64,000 bases of DNA from Cladopsammia gracilis. Lineage: Eukaryota > Cnidaria > Anthozoa > Scleractinia > Dendrophylliidae. The notes beneath the pieces are model-generated. The model did not search any database, was not told the DNA's origin, and was given only the letters and a program-made list of their open reading frames with translations. Shown piece by piece: positions 23,901 to 37,050 of this stretch. A program made the translations under genes and the position numbers. Location of the stretch: the NCBI GenBank assembly GCA_022457155.1, contig JAJGOT010000117.1, forward strand, positions 1,663,501 through 1,727,500. The letters are read 5' to 3'. Position 1 is the first letter of the stretch. Every line of letters begins with the position of its first letter.

Positions 23901-26900
23901 TCGCTGTGAAAGGCGAGAAACAGGGATAGGAACAAAAACGCCATGCTGGGTAAAATGAAATTACATGTCTAAACCGTTTCCCTGGCGCGGTGAGCGTTTA
24001 TTTGGCTCAAGTTTATCACTGCTTACAAACCATTAACTAAAATATGAGCTTGAAATTGTATTTTCTGTTATGGCAAACAAGAAATTACTTATCAACGCCT
24101 CGCTGTAAAATATATTCTATTTCTTCGAATTTAATTATTACTTTGGGTGGAGGTTTTTCTCCTGCATGGCAAAAAATTCGATGACATTTGCCTCTAATTT
24201 TTTAACCCGTCCCCAGACTCCCAATTTGACCCTTAAAATCACAGCGAAAACGCCATTTTGTTTAAGGGAAAATCAAAATTTTTTCCTTTTTTGAATTACT
24301 TTTCGGAAATCCACACTCGGATTCCAGTAATTTGGTTATTATTCTATCTGGAAACGTTAAAGTATTTTAATAACTTAAAAAATAAGTCCCGTCATTTTGA
24401 CCGTGAAGTAACCAATGTCACTTTAAGGCTTGTATGGATTTCAACCGCGCGGTCATCGCTTTTAGCGGTATAACTCATTCTAATAGGCGTAATGTCAACA
24501 TCCATACTCGGTTTTGAAGAGCCTGAGATCTAGTGAACATTTTGGTATGATTTAGTTAGAGCGAAATAAGCCCCGTCATTTTGCCATTTTTTCAGTGCAA
24601 TAGGCTTCGACTGAGCCCATTTTGGCTTCGAGGTTCTATTGGTGACTTGCGCGGACTAGAGCAAGCAATATTCACAATTACAGTACCAGATATGCAGTTA
24701 AACAAAATCTGTAGAAATCGCGCGTGCGAACAAATACCGGTAAACAGATGATCTCTTTCATGGCAATTGATCTTTGGAAAAATCTCCCTTATCAACTTAA
24801 GGAACTAAAGGTATTTTTCTTCTCCAAAAAGTTAAAACATTATTTACTGTCACAACAATGTATAAAATAACTGAGTTGTTTATATTTCGTTTCAAATTTC
24901 TTCCTATTTTCATAAAATTATTAAGTTAACTTCAATACTCTTTCTTTGATTTCCTTTAGCCTTTATTCCTGTATTAAAATAAAATGGCTGGAGGCTAACT
25001 TGAAAACTCTTTGGTTATTCTAATTTAGCCTCCAGGCTCTAATGTCAATTTATATTTTATAAGTATTATATTATCTGTAGATTTTCTTGTTAAGTGTGTT
25101 CTTGTAAAATGTACATATCTATCGTTATGAGTAAAATAAAATTGTATTATTGTATTGTATTGTAACGCCCAGGCTGTTCGAGCTCAACTGCGCATGGGCA
25201 ATAGTCCATTTTAGTAACGCGCATGCTCGGAGCAAATGTCTCCTTTCAGGGGGCAATTTTTTGGTATGACTTCCGTGGAACGAAGATACGTAGACTTATT
25301 GTAAAAAGTGAAAATGTAGCGCAAAGGTGAGTGGAAAAATTAAATTTTTCTTTGATCGAGTTTCCGGAAGGGCACTTATTGCGAGGATTTTCAGTCATGA
25401 TTTTCCGAAGCATTCCCGAAGATTTACGACGATTTTCGAAAACTGTGCGAATAACTTCCGAAGGACATACAAAAGTGTTTTTCGATCATTTTCCAAAGAT
25501 TACCAAATATTTCCGTTTATTCAACAACACCTTATAATTCGTTAAACATTTAGTAGGGGCAAAATGGAAGCAAACGTGATGATCTCGATGATCTTCACTT
25601 TTTACAATGAAATAACATCGATATCTTCACAACCGTTGAGATATGATTCTGATTCTCAGTGGGAAGACCTTGTTCTTCACTGAAATTTTTCATTAAACTG
25701 AAAGAGTTTAATATTTACCATATACCAAATCTGCGGATAATGTTTCTTGCGCGCTCTCATTGGCTACTGATACTAGGAATAGTTAACAGTTATTCTCCGA
25801 GGACGCGCTGCATATAAAGTGATATTTATTTCAGTGTTGTATATATACATATTGATTACTATCCAGAGGTTCAAATTTACGAATTTGTTATTCACCTCCA
25901 AGAATTGTTCTCGATTTCGCGCGCGAGTTTTTTCCCCATTTGTCAGAAATAATGTAATTATTTTTGGCTGGCTATCCACTTGGGTGGTATATACTAAAAC
26001 AATTATTCGCCTCAGAGTCGGAGAATAGTAGTTGATATTTAAATAACCACCATCCATCCACTCCGTCCAGGATTTGAGTTGATCCAGCGCCGAGCCCAAG
26101 GGCGCTAACTTACAGACCGGTCAGTTTGTAACTAGAATGCGGCTTTTTGAAAACCTGTTTTTACAAGTCCATCAAAATGGTGCATAATAATTTCGAATTG
26201 ACAAATTTGGCCAGTTCTTACAAAAAATCTGGCATGATATTTCCAAATTAAGCGATCAGGCCGATAAGTACTGGCAAATCGTAAGCTTTCTTAGGCATAA
26301 AAAAACATCTGATTTTACACATTTTTAACCATCCTCTGCGAAGTGACAAAATTCTGAGTTAAACGTATACTTTGAGCTAGAACGTTATTTCCCCTGTTTA
26401 CATTTGGATTTGAAAGTTTTTGTTTACAGATAAAAGAAAGTTTAAACACCAAGCTTGAAGTCTTCACCAAGCAACATTTGATCTATAAGAAGTACTAAAA
26501 TATTCTTACTTCGTCCTTTTTCGTGGCTGTGTACACCGGTGTCTATAATGAAAGCTATAACAAAGAATTAAAATATTCAAGAAAATGTTGTACTTACACG
26601 ATCCGTTTTGTCGTGGTTAAAACGGCATGAACTTCGAAGCAAATTGCTTTTCCATATTAAAATATTCGACGACATAAAACAAATTTACCTGACAAGGCTG
26701 AATTGACTAAGCGAACATTTATCACTGTTCAATGATTAAATATTCAGGCAATTTCTAAACGGATGATTTCCCATTAAAAAGATGATTCGACGAAAAAGCA
26801 TTTTCAATCTATTGTTGTACAAACAATAACATCGGAAAGATGCGTTCAGGTGTTCATTATTCTTGCGTTTTTCTGTTACTCAATCATATACAAAAACTAT

Positions 26901-27258
26901 AATAGTCTGCTTCATTTTCTCCTCATTTTCTTGAATTCGTAAAAGTGTCCATCTGTACCTACGCCTTAAGATTGTCATGTTAAGTTAGACAAACATTCAG
27001 TATATAAACAATACAATTGAAAAGGCTTGATTTTAAAGCTGTCAGTTTCCACAACCTTTTCTGTTGCCGATATGTTTACATTTTCTAATTACAAATCGTT
27101 GGTAATGATCATTTTACGGTATGTTTATACAACGCATCAGTAGTCGAGATTAAAACTGAACTATATCAATTACGATGGTTAACAATCATAACAACCAACT
27201 TTTAACGTGGTTTGCTTGGCTGTGTGTGAACTCACAGTTGCAGATTAAACTAGGGACC
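18000..27258. other. Gene-poor AT-rich intergenic tract
   Basis: About 9 kb with no recognisable exon, RNA gene or long reading frame on either strand. Local items: an inverted pair 'caattcatatcgt'/'acgatatgaattg' at 19768-19879; repeated 'gtaacgcgtgg' near 20727-20760; a 106-bp family copy at 21187-21425; 'gttatcgataac'-like short palindromes around 21640-21775. Much of 22000-24200 has very low GC content. Confidence 0.6.
21187..21425 (+). repeat. 106-bp dispersed tandem family, about two units
   Basis: Two to three units with 'gagtctgtggatgaaatcct', 'tgtgaccattcaaatgaaag' and 'cagtactttcctgtggta', in the orientation opposite to the arrays at 54340 and 63325. Confidence 0.85.
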
Positions 27259-27457
27259 AATAGGCCATTTCCGAGTTGCCTTTAGCCTCAGTTTCAAAGC
27301 GAGGCTAGGTGCGAAACCTTTCATATGAAAATGAGTCTTCATTCACATGCAAACAAAACTTATTTGCATATGAATGGATACTCATTTTCATGTGAAAGGT
27401 TTCGTACCTAGCCTCGCTTTGATAGAGAGGCTAAAGGCAACTCGGAAATGGCCTATT
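27259..27457. mobile_element. Full-length fold-back MITE
   Basis: 'aataggccatttccgagttg' at 27259 pairs with 'caactcggaaatggcctatt' ending at 27457. Nearly the whole 199 bp is one imperfect palindrome centred near 27357. Confidence 0.9.
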
Positions 27458-30400
27458 CAGGACCCCGGGATCCAAATTAGACGGAAATGCGCACAAAAAT
27501 CGAATGCAAAGACAAATACTGTTTAACAAAACACGATTGGGGAAAATCTGTGTGAAATACGTGTGTGTAAAGCATCGTCTATAATAAAAATGACAAACAT
27601 AAGCAACAAGATAACTCATATATAAGAAAGCACTGTAGGACCTATCTATATTATTACTGGGGTTGAGTTGGTGTAGGACCTTTCTACATTATTACTGGAG
27701 TAGGGTGGGGTTAATGTAGGACTCCTTTCCCCACCCCTGGTTAGTCTAGGAACCATTTTTATAAAGACTGAGAATGTAAATTAGACGTTTTTCGTTGGAA
27801 GAAAATATACCAAAATACAACAACAACGATTTATTTACAAATAATAAAACAAATTATATTAGCAACCCGCAAATAACTAAAGTTAATCGTGGCGGGTTGC
27901 TGCACACTGAACAAAATATCACAGTCTAGCATTTTATTGTATCCAATGTTTGCTTTGGATAATAAAGAAAAACGAATTTAAATTATTTCGTTATTGCTTT
28001 GGTTTTGCATTGCTGCGCTTTGTGATTGGCTAAAAAATCTTGCGCCACTTTCTCAACCAATCAGAAGTAAAACCAAAACCCATCGTGACTTGTTCACACT
28101 CGTTTTCCCGCGCTTGGCACTGTGCATTTGCTTTGATCACGTGATTGTCTTTGTCCGTTTGATTGGTCAGAGTAATTACTTTGGTTTTGGTTTTGCGACA
28201 CTCATTTGAAAACCGCTTTATGGACAAAAGTACTTAATGCTATCTCGATCTCTCTTAGGCTAAGGTCAAACGACGTATTTCACATGAGCCGAACCTAAAT
28301 ACAGTTTAGGTCGACTCAAATTAATTAAGGTCGCCTGTTGAGTCAAACGTCGAACTTAATTCAGCCGAACTCAACATGAGCCGTTCTTCACGGCTGTACC
28401 AGTCGTGGAGAACGGCTAGCCGATCCAAATACAATTAGTCGAACTTAACTGAGTCAAACGCCGAACTTCACATGAGCCGAACTCAATTAATTGAGTTCGG
28501 CTCATGTGAAGTACGGCGTTTGACTTGGGCATTAGCAGCTTTTAGTTTACGATGTTTGCTTGTTTAATTTATTCATGTGCGCAAAAAAAAATCAAAGCAA
28601 ACAGAAATGAAAAACTGGCGTGTAGTCAGTATTTTCAGCATCAAAACTATCTGTATGCTAAAACGGGTTTTAAACGATGTCAAGTAAATCCGAAGAAATA
28701 TTTTTAAGGTGGAAATTATAACTACTTTAGAGCGCATGTGTTTGCGTGCACCAAGAAGATGTTGTTGCCATTTTAAATTGTATGCTTTACTGTTAACGCT
28801 GGCTAATGCGCCATCAAACGTATTTAAAACGAGAAACTGTTGCAGTGAAGAAAGTCTTAGTTTACATTTCGGTGTATTAAAAGTTGAACGCAATTCGTTT
28901 TAATAATAAATAATCGAGGTTTGCGAAAAATATTAGTCTTTAGATGAACATGCGTACATAGAAAGATAAACATTTGAAAATGACCGACACATACGTGCAA
29001 ACAATGCCGCAGAAACACTTTGCCTAAAAAGGTAGTAACACTAACATTTATCAACGAATTCAGTAAGAAAGAATCGTTATTCACGTTAGGAGAGATTCTG
29101 CTACGTTATAAATGGATTTTAAAGTTCGTCGCTTCTTTAAATCCATTTGTGACGACTTCTTTTCGTACTATAGTGACAATTTAGCCGGCCAATTTTGGGA
29201 GATTTTTGCGAATTCTAATTAAAACGCACACAAAACCGCTCCTCTAAGTTTGCACTTTCGGCACAAAGTGGCTAAGATAAAACGTATATACGAATATACA
29301 CGATACGAAAATGCACACAAGGGTAAAAATGAATGTGAGCCACTTCTACAAAGCGGGTTTCTGTTACCTTAAGAGGTTCCTTTAAAATTTCAGACGATTA
29401 CCCTGTTAATTCATCCCTGCCTAGCCTTCGCGTTGTGTTCGCCAGTAGAGTAATTAATGTTTCTTGTCAAACTGAAGATAATACAACTACAGACCCGGAT
29501 TCATGCAAACCATTGTCCTTAAAACTAACGCCGCGAAATGTCAAGATCGCTTTTCCATTATATTGAATCGATAAGCAAATTGCAAGAAAAACTAATAAAA
29601 TACGGCTACTTTAACTGGAATTAAGAATCTCTTTTTAGTATATAGGCTTTTTCATTCGCCCCAATTCCTCATATGTCACTAACCTTCAGTTTTGTAAATT
29701 GCTTCGTAATATGGAATCTGTAGGTAGTGCCGGTTAAATGTGTCCACAAGTTAGCAATTGAGCAGATAACGCTATTCAGGCGTTAAATCCATATTAGTCT
29801 TGACAACGGATAAAATGATACAAACTATCACATTTTACCCACCGCACAGGCCAAGTCAGTGATTCACTCGCGACTTAAAGTTGTTTTCATGAAAATGTCT
29901 TTACAGCTGTCTTTTTCAAGGAGCGTTCCAAGAAGGTAAGCGGCAACATCAATAACTGCAAAAAGCACTTACTGGATTAACTTAAGAAAATAAATGGAGT
30001 GGTTATTCAAGATTTAAATGAAAAAACATCTCGGATCATTGGAAGGAAACAGATAAGGAGAATCGACAAAAACATTGCTCGTTAATATGTGGTTTATTTG
30101 TTGAAATAGATTATAAACTTTTGTTTTAAAAATCGAGAAAGCACCCAGTAACACAGTTTAAGCTCATGGGGGATTTTCGCGCTATTTTAGATTGGTTTTA
30201 TGAAATTATTTCGTCCTGATAGTTTCAAACAATCCAGAGTCAATTATGGAGACATGTAGTGTACACTGTGGTTCTAACTTTTGAGTCTGTCGACGAAATT
30301 CTATGGTGTGACCATTCAAATGAAACTTCTTCGTCAGTACTTTTGCATGGTACCATTTGTTTTTCAATATTTTACAAAATGAAATTTGGGGATTTTTCTT

Positions 30401-30609
30401 GAATTTTGATTTTTGGTATTCTCGTGTTAACAATACCCGCTAGGGCACTAGACTAGTCACGAGTAAACAATTTAGTTGAAATTGCAAATTTTGGAATCGA
30501 TGGAGACTAGTTTGTACAAAACATACAATTAACATGTAAGATATCACATTTTTGTTTTCAACAAATTTTGTTTTCAAATTAACGCCAAGATAGTCAGAAA
30601 TGCGTTAGC
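27458..30609. repeat. Intergenic: MITE copies and otherwise empty
   Basis: 27640-27745 holds a short duplication around 'taggacctttctacattatt'. 27975-28222 is MITE family copy 2, inverted relative to 16350. 28265-28524 is an element ending in a 72-bp near-perfect palindrome (28453-28524). 30236-30425 is one copy of the 88/106-bp dispersed family. No gene is seen in 28525-30235. Confidence 0.6.
28265..28524. mobile_element. MITE with a 72-bp near-perfect palindrome at one end
   Basis: Outer ends 'ggtcaaacg' and 'cgtttgac'. The right end, 28453-28524, is a palindrome with arms 'cttcacatgagccgaactca' and one mismatch. The motif 'gagccgaac' recurs across the element. Confidence 0.85.
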
Positions 30610-30803
30610 CTTTTAAAACAGATTAAAATGAAATAAAAACGCTCAAACATATAAACACGATGTTGAACTTTGTTATTATGGGTTTGTTTTATCTCAAACG
30701 TCAAGTTTATAAAACAGCTTGACCACAAACCCATAACAACAAAGTTCAACATCGTATTTATATTTTTCAACGTTTTTATTTCATTTTAATCAGTTTTAAA
30801 AGC
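30610..30803. mobile_element. Fold-back element
   Basis: 'cttttaaaacagattaaaat' (30610) is inverted to 'attttaatcagttttaaaag' (ending about 30802). The inner arms 'gatgttgaactttgtt' and 'aacaaagttcaacatc' also pair. Confidence 0.85.
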
Positions 30804-33800
30804 TCTTAATATCGTATTTAGAACAGGCTTTATTTATAACCGATGCAGGCATTTAAAACCACAGTCCACCACACAAACAGAGGATGGTATGCCTGTGGTC
30901 ACACAGTATGTTTTTTATATTGAAATATTTAAACTTGTTTGAATACATAAATAATAGTTATATTGTTCGTTAATTTCTGTCATTATTAATATGTATACGT
31001 TGCCTTTTGTATGAAAGGCCTGGCTTTGCGATGAATTTGGAGGTAAATATAAAATGGTTATGTTTGGGTAGTTGTTGTATTTGCGAGGATTGCGGCTAGA
31101 AATTGCATTGTATGAATTGCCGCTGTATATGTCAATAAAAACTGCCGATCATTTGCATATAAATAGAACGTTTTTATACTGCAATATTTAACCTTGTTTG
31201 AATATATGAATAATAGTTATATTGTTTGTTAATTTCTGTCATTATTGATATTTTTTATGGACTTATAGAGCGTTTCTCAAGCCACCCGATAATTCGCACA
31301 AGCTGTTACAAATATATTCGATCATATTTCTGCTTGGAATTAAGACTTTTTTTGGGGTTCAGCCCCATGGGTGGGTCATTCGCACACCTTTGTAAGACCA
31401 ACCGTGGTTTTTTTTTTATAATTGGCTAAACACACCATGGGGCATTTGCAATTTTTCAAAGAGAAAATGACAAATGCCCGAGATGATGCCGACACTAGAA
31501 ATTGACCGAGCCATAATATTTGGTACTACTTTCAGCAAAAAGCGAAAAATGTCTTTCTCGACCTTGCTGGAATTAAAGGCATATATTTTTTTACAGTTCT
31601 TCCCTGTGATTTTTCAAGTTTTCCATGTCAGTGTTTTTCGAAAAATTCAAGCTGCTGAAGAAGCGAAATGTTTGTTAATTTTAACAGAGAATTGAAAATT
31701 GTTAGACTGCTCGTCGCCTACGTTATTCTTCTGTTTTTAACATCTGGCGACGCGCACTCTAGCGATCGGACATTTCAAAAAGATGATTTAAAAAAAAAAA
31801 TCGGCGTTCGTTTTTTTATTACATGTAATAAACAGTATGGTTTCTAAAATGGTTTTAACCGGCTTTTATCTAAGATCAGAGTTTCATTTCTAATGTTGAA
31901 ATGTTTTTCCAGAAAATCGCTTTTGATATGGCAGATATGGGAACCTATTTGTTTAAATTTGCCTTTTTAAGCTGAGCAGGTTATTATACAAACTTAAGGT
32001 TGAATATGTTGATTGATTATACACAAATTTACATGATCTACTTCTAAAGGTTATTGGAATTATAAGACCTAGCTGAAAGAAATGAAACGTACCTTTATGC
32101 ATGTAGCTTTAAACTCGTCAAACGCTTTGAGTTCCTATTCACCACTCTAAAGAATTAAATTAAAACCTTGGACGCGGGTTTTAATGGCACATAATTATAC
32201 AGTGTTCTTATATTATCATAAGTTATCATAAGTTGTAATTTTTTCTTTTATTGTTTCAAGTTGCAGGTGATTCAGTAATGTTGTTTTTAAAGGTGCGAAG
32301 TTTCGCGGCCATTTATAAAAAGTTTACATAATCCATATTTTGTTTCGAAAACGATGACTTAAAAAATATGTCTTAGCGTGACACACCCAATGACGTAATG
32401 TTTAAAATTTGTTTACTCATCAATTCTTTGACTTTAAACCATAGAAAATTAAAACCGATCTGCGGATTTCAAATGGATTTTTCAATACTAAGGAAAACGC
32501 TACAGCACAGTAAATGTGTGGTTTTTAGATGTGTAGCCTGTGAGCAAGCTCTCGGGTTCGGGGGCATAAACCAAATCTTGTTTCGAAAAAGGTGACTGAT
32601 TAAAAAATAGGGCCCCACTGGGTCCGTGTGTTCTGCTGATATAGCGTAAAATGTGTAGCATACTGGCGGGAACCCTGGCGATAAGTTTAAAGTGCACCTA
32701 ACTCCCAATTTCTTTTTTCTTTTAATCAACTCAATGTACGTTGAAAAGTCGAATAATGAAATATTTCTTGTTTTTAACGTCGCGTTACTAAGTTATAGAG
32801 GCTTGAGTTTACAAAATGCTAATTAGATGACGTCAAATCAAGACTTTACCATTATTTCTACTTCAATTTACAATACGCAGTTCACAGCTTAAGGATAATC
32901 AATTTAAGAAATACTAAATAAAAACTGTTAATAGTCAATTGATTTATGACATTTGTAAAAAAAATATTACTTGGAGGTGGAAACAAGCAGTTGTATAATA
33001 AACGAGTCTTGATTTGACGTCATCTTATTAACACTTTTAAATTCTAGTGGCAGATAAATTCTGAAATCTTGATCGTCTATTCTTTAGCCGTAATTCAGTC
33101 TTTAATTCAAGTGAATCGATGTAATACATTATTTGAGTTATGAATTCTCAAAGGTAAGTATGAAGAATTATATTTCTTTCAGTCATAAGTCAAACCGATG
33201 TGATATGAGTCGTTGGAGAAGTACTAATGATCGAGTTAAGAGTTGAGTCGAGTTTGAGTTGAGTTTGAGTTAAGTTTGAGTTAAGTTTGAGTTAAGTTTG
33301 CGTTACCGTTTCTTTCTTTTGTTTTAGTTCAAGTGGTTAATGAAGAATCCAGATCTTTTCTACGACTGAAAATAGACCGTCTGTTCTCTTTTCACGGGTA
33401 AAAAAGTAGTAATTTTACATTCCCAAGCGTTGCATGAGTTGTCCTCATTTCACAACCACGACACTTGTTCATTCCCCTTTAATAACTGTTTTTTACACAC
33501 ACTTTTGTTGGACGTGCGAGAAACGATAACTTTGAAGTGGCAGCTGACTAACTAATAATTTGTTTTCTATACACGATGGAAAGTCATTCATAAAATGATT
33601 CAGAAGCCAAAATAATTTATCACACGTCACCTCCGACGGAATACTCTTCCATGGCCTCCCTTGGCTGGTTAAGCATTGCTAGACAGGGAAAGCAAAGACG
33701 CACGTAGCTACGAGAATCCATTTACGAAACTTCACTTTTTAAGCCTTCTCTTCGTCTTATTTCTTCGAAGTGTAACGACACGGGAGTGACACGATGGAAT

Positions 33801-35834
33801 GTAAAAAAGTTGACCGCAGATTCGTCAACCACCGTGTAAAGTGGCTATATTTATAGCATTTTATAATCGGCCATTTTGTGCGTGCCGAAGCGGGTAGAAT
33901 TTTAAAAAAAAAGACTTGTCGCACTTTACTTAGACTTTTTCAATCTATGGGGCAGATTACCGAGAAGAAATTCGACTTTGTTTTTGTCTTTAGTTTGTTT
34001 AATACTATAATTTTATTCCCACGTCGTGTTATTATACTAACCTAATCACACTCGTGATTAAAGGGAACCTCGGCTGAAAAACAGTTTTAGATCCAAAGTA
34101 TTCGTAATGCTTATATTTAACTCAGGCTGGGGTTTTAAGTCGGTATCTCCGTAACTGGTTACTGAATGTGAAGTGTTCTTTTTGCAGTTTAAATTTCCCG
34201 CGGGCCTCCATGTTTTCTTAATGGTAATTTATGACGTCATTGTGTCGTCGAAAATGCATTAAAAGCATATATATATTTATAAATTTACGTGATGTTGACT
34301 TAAACCGTCGTATTGAAAGCTCTCGACAACGCAATGACGTCATAATTTCACATCAAACTTTGCGAAAACAAACATGGCGGCGCGCGGGAAACTTGAAAGC
34401 AAAAAATGCAGAAACTAAATGCCCAGTATTCAAGAGTTAAAGGTTTGTAATCACCTTCAAAACCCGTAAACCAGTTTAACAATGACACGAACTAATGATC
34501 TAGAAGAAATATGTTTTCTAGCCGAGATTCCCTTTAACAAATCGGGCGACCGCGTAATCACTCGTATGATTACTGCTTTAACGTTGCGCATGCAATTTGG
34601 GTCAAACGTGCTGTCTATCGAAAAGAACATAGTTTTTGTTTATCAGGTACATCAACTAGGTTTATCTTACATCTGCTAAATGAACGCGATCTGCTACTAT
34701 GAAACGTGAGTCAGAGTAATCATCTTGTCTTGTAAAACTGAAGGAGAACTTTTATTTCATATCACTGAACGATTGTCAAGCAATGGCGTGATTTTGATCG
34801 CCACATACTTCTCTATCCTTGTAAGTAGTTTGTTCAAGAATCATTAAAACATCTAATGTGTGAACTCAGAAAATAGAAAGACAATACTAAAGAAATAAAA
34901 AACGCGCCGAGTGCATTGTTGAGTTGTATAAGCACGCGGGAATTTTTAATAACAGGAGAGAAGTGCTGTGCTTCTCGCACTTAATTCTCGAGTGTTCTTA
35001 AAAATTCCCAGGTGCTTATATAACTCAATAATGTACGAGGAACAAGTTTTCTATTTCTTTTATAAAACAAAAACGGTTATAATGAACCTTACGTCACACG
35101 CGTGCTTATTCGAGTTATAACGAACTCAATTTAACCAATCATAGCGCGCGTATTTCCTTGAAAATTTATTTTTATAAAGCGCTTTGGAATGTAAAGTTTT
35201 CACTTTATCATTCCTGAAATGTGAAAGGGCGGCTTTATTTTCCACCAGTCATACCATCTTGTAGTCTGTTTTTCTTTTTAAAAAAGATCTTGTTCTACCA
35301 TTAACCACTTTTTAAGTAAAAAAAATATTAAAGAAACAGTAACTGAAACTCAACTCAACTCGGTTAACAGTCGATCCCCCTAATCATTTAATATTTTCGT
35401 CATAAATTTACCCCGTAAATACGACCACTCAAAATAACTGATGTGACGAATGAATTTGTATACAAACACAATTTTAATCATCATTTATTAAATTGATCTA
35501 TTCAGTACGATCAAGATAATAACAAATCAAGGTACCGTGTAGCAAGACATTTTTGTAGGATCTATTTTTTTTGCCCTCGATCATAACTTGATTCCGTAGA
35601 ACAAAACTCTCGCAAAATAATTCTCCACAAAATCAACCCTGCTTTTGTAATACAAAGTTGTGTTAATATTGGAACGATATTGGGCTAAGTTAAACACAAA
35701 AATATGATAAAACCAGGAAAAAACAGCTCGAGTAATCGATACAGTTGATTTTTGTTTTGAAACTGATTGACACTGGGCTTCGCTTCAAAATTTACATCAA
35801 TGACATTCACGTTTCGCGTCTTTCATTTGTTAAC
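30804..35834. repeat. Intergenic tract with three inverted-repeat elements
   Basis: 32819-33030 has 'gatgacgtcaaatcaagac' and 'gtcttgatttgacgtcatc' ends. 34059-34537 has 'aaagggaacctcggct' and 'agccgagattcccttt' ends, with an inner inverted 'atgacgtcat' pair. 34914-35033 is a hairpin with 'ataagcacgcgggaattttt' arms. 30930-31000 and 31185-31250 share a direct repeat ('aatagttatattgtt'). No coding exon is recognised. Confidence 0.65.
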
Positions 35835-36728
35835 TTAATCTTTAACTTCTTCCTTAGTTTCGTTTGATTCCTCGCTTTCTGCCTCAGAATCTCCTTCGTT
35901 TTCATCACCATCCTTCCTTCCTTCATCTACTTTGCTCTCGGTAACAATTTTCCTAGCAGGAAGAACTTTATAAAAGGCTTCTTTCCAGTCCTTAGATTCG
36001 GTAAAACGCAACAAAATCTCAAATACGTGATTAACTGTGAGCACTTTCCTTGAGTTCAGTTTGACAAATTCGGTAATTGGCAACTGAGCATGCGCGATGT
36101 TCTGCTCAACTGCTTGCTTGTAGCAGATTCCTTTGTGGTGATTGTGATCCACAAGTCCTCCAATTATGTAAGCTTTTGATTCATCAACTTCGCTCAAGAC
36201 ATTAGGAGAATCTGAAGTCAAATAAATCACGTCCTCTTTATTGAATACTTCGCTGTACGGCTCAGTCTTGATATGAATATCCCATTGTTGATAGTTGCAC
36301 TTGATTTCTTGAAGTTTGCTTTTCGCTTTGCTTCCAAAGCTTGTGATATACAACTGAATTGGATGCTCCGCTCGGCGATTAATAGAATACGTTCGTTGCA
36401 CTTGTTTCAAAAGTTTCAGCATATCACGATGGTTCATCAAATCGTCAAAACTTAAATCTATAGCGATACGAAGCGACGAAGCGTCTTCTGAGTGCATTGA
36501 TTTAAATCTCTTTGGAAATGTACCAGCCACGCTTGCCAGCGCCTCGCCTCCCTCGGCCTTTCTTTCTTCCTGTAATTTCCTCTTTTTCTCCTTCTTTCTC
36601 TCCCTCTTTTCCTGCCTCTTGATCTTTCTTTGCTCCACGAATTGCTGATGTTTCATAAGTCTTTTTCTCTGTTTCTTGGACATCGCGGATGATTGATCCT
36701 GTCTCTCTGAACAGTCGTCTTCCTCCAT
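35835..36728 (-). CDS. TRMT10A: tRNA (guanine(9)-N1)-methyltransferase
   Basis: Single exon of 297 aa. The family methylates N1 of guanosine 9 in tRNAs using S-adenosylmethionine, with a SPOUT (trefoil-knot) fold, acting in nucleus or cytoplasm. Residues 15-60 are a very basic, charged N-terminal arm typical of the family and used for tRNA contact. The catalytic SPOUT domain runs from about residue 85 to 265 with [33 protein letters not shown] (containing the expected catalytic Asp) and [20 protein letters not shown]. The C-terminus is acidic. The ATG at 36726-36728 begins [10 protein letters not shown], and upstream frames give no family similarity. It is divergent with TXNDC9. A candidate poly(A) signal lies at 35484-35489 (minus strand). 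I cannot separate TRMT10A from 10B by alignment, but the motifs fit 10A best. Confidence 0.93.
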   Translation of the reverse strand: MEEDDCSERQDQSSAMSKKQRKRLMKHQQFVEQRKIKRQEKRERKKEKKRKLQEERKAEGGEALASVAGTFPKRFKSMHSEDASSLRIAIDLSFDDLMNHRDMLKLLKQVQRTYSINRRAEHPIQLYITSFGSKAKSKLQEIKCNYQQWDIHIKTEPYSEVFNKEDVIYLTSDSPNVLSEVDESKAYIIGGLVDHNHHKGICYKQAVEQNIAHAQLPITEFVKLNSRKVLTVNHVFEILLRFTESKDWKEAFYKVLPARKIVTESKVDEGRKDGDENEGDSEAESEESNETKEEVKD

Positions 36729-37050
36729 GCTTCAATTAAAAAAACTACCTTGGTAAATTGCCTCACAAAAAATAAACAATATTTGTATCTATTGTAGTTT
36801 CTTGTCTTCCAGTTCTCTGCAGAGAAAGGATAAGATAGGAGAGGAACGAATATCAACACAACACTACTTCGTCCGCCATCTTTAAATGCCCCACAGTGCT
36901 TAGAGGACGTATTAGTTCCCAGGAGACCTCGGAGGCCTCTGAATAAATTTTGGCGCCTGGAAACGAACTTCCAAACTGAAGCACACAAATCAAACTTTGG
37001 TCAAATTTTGTTGTTTCTTGGCATTTGTAAGGGAGATTTAACCGTGTAAA
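36729..37050. promoter_or_regulatory. Shared bidirectional promoter interval, TRMT10A / TXNDC9
   Basis: 322 bp separate the two start codons of divergently transcribed genes, so both promoters and both 5' UTRs lie here. I see no canonical TATA box at a fitting distance. Confidence 0.7.
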
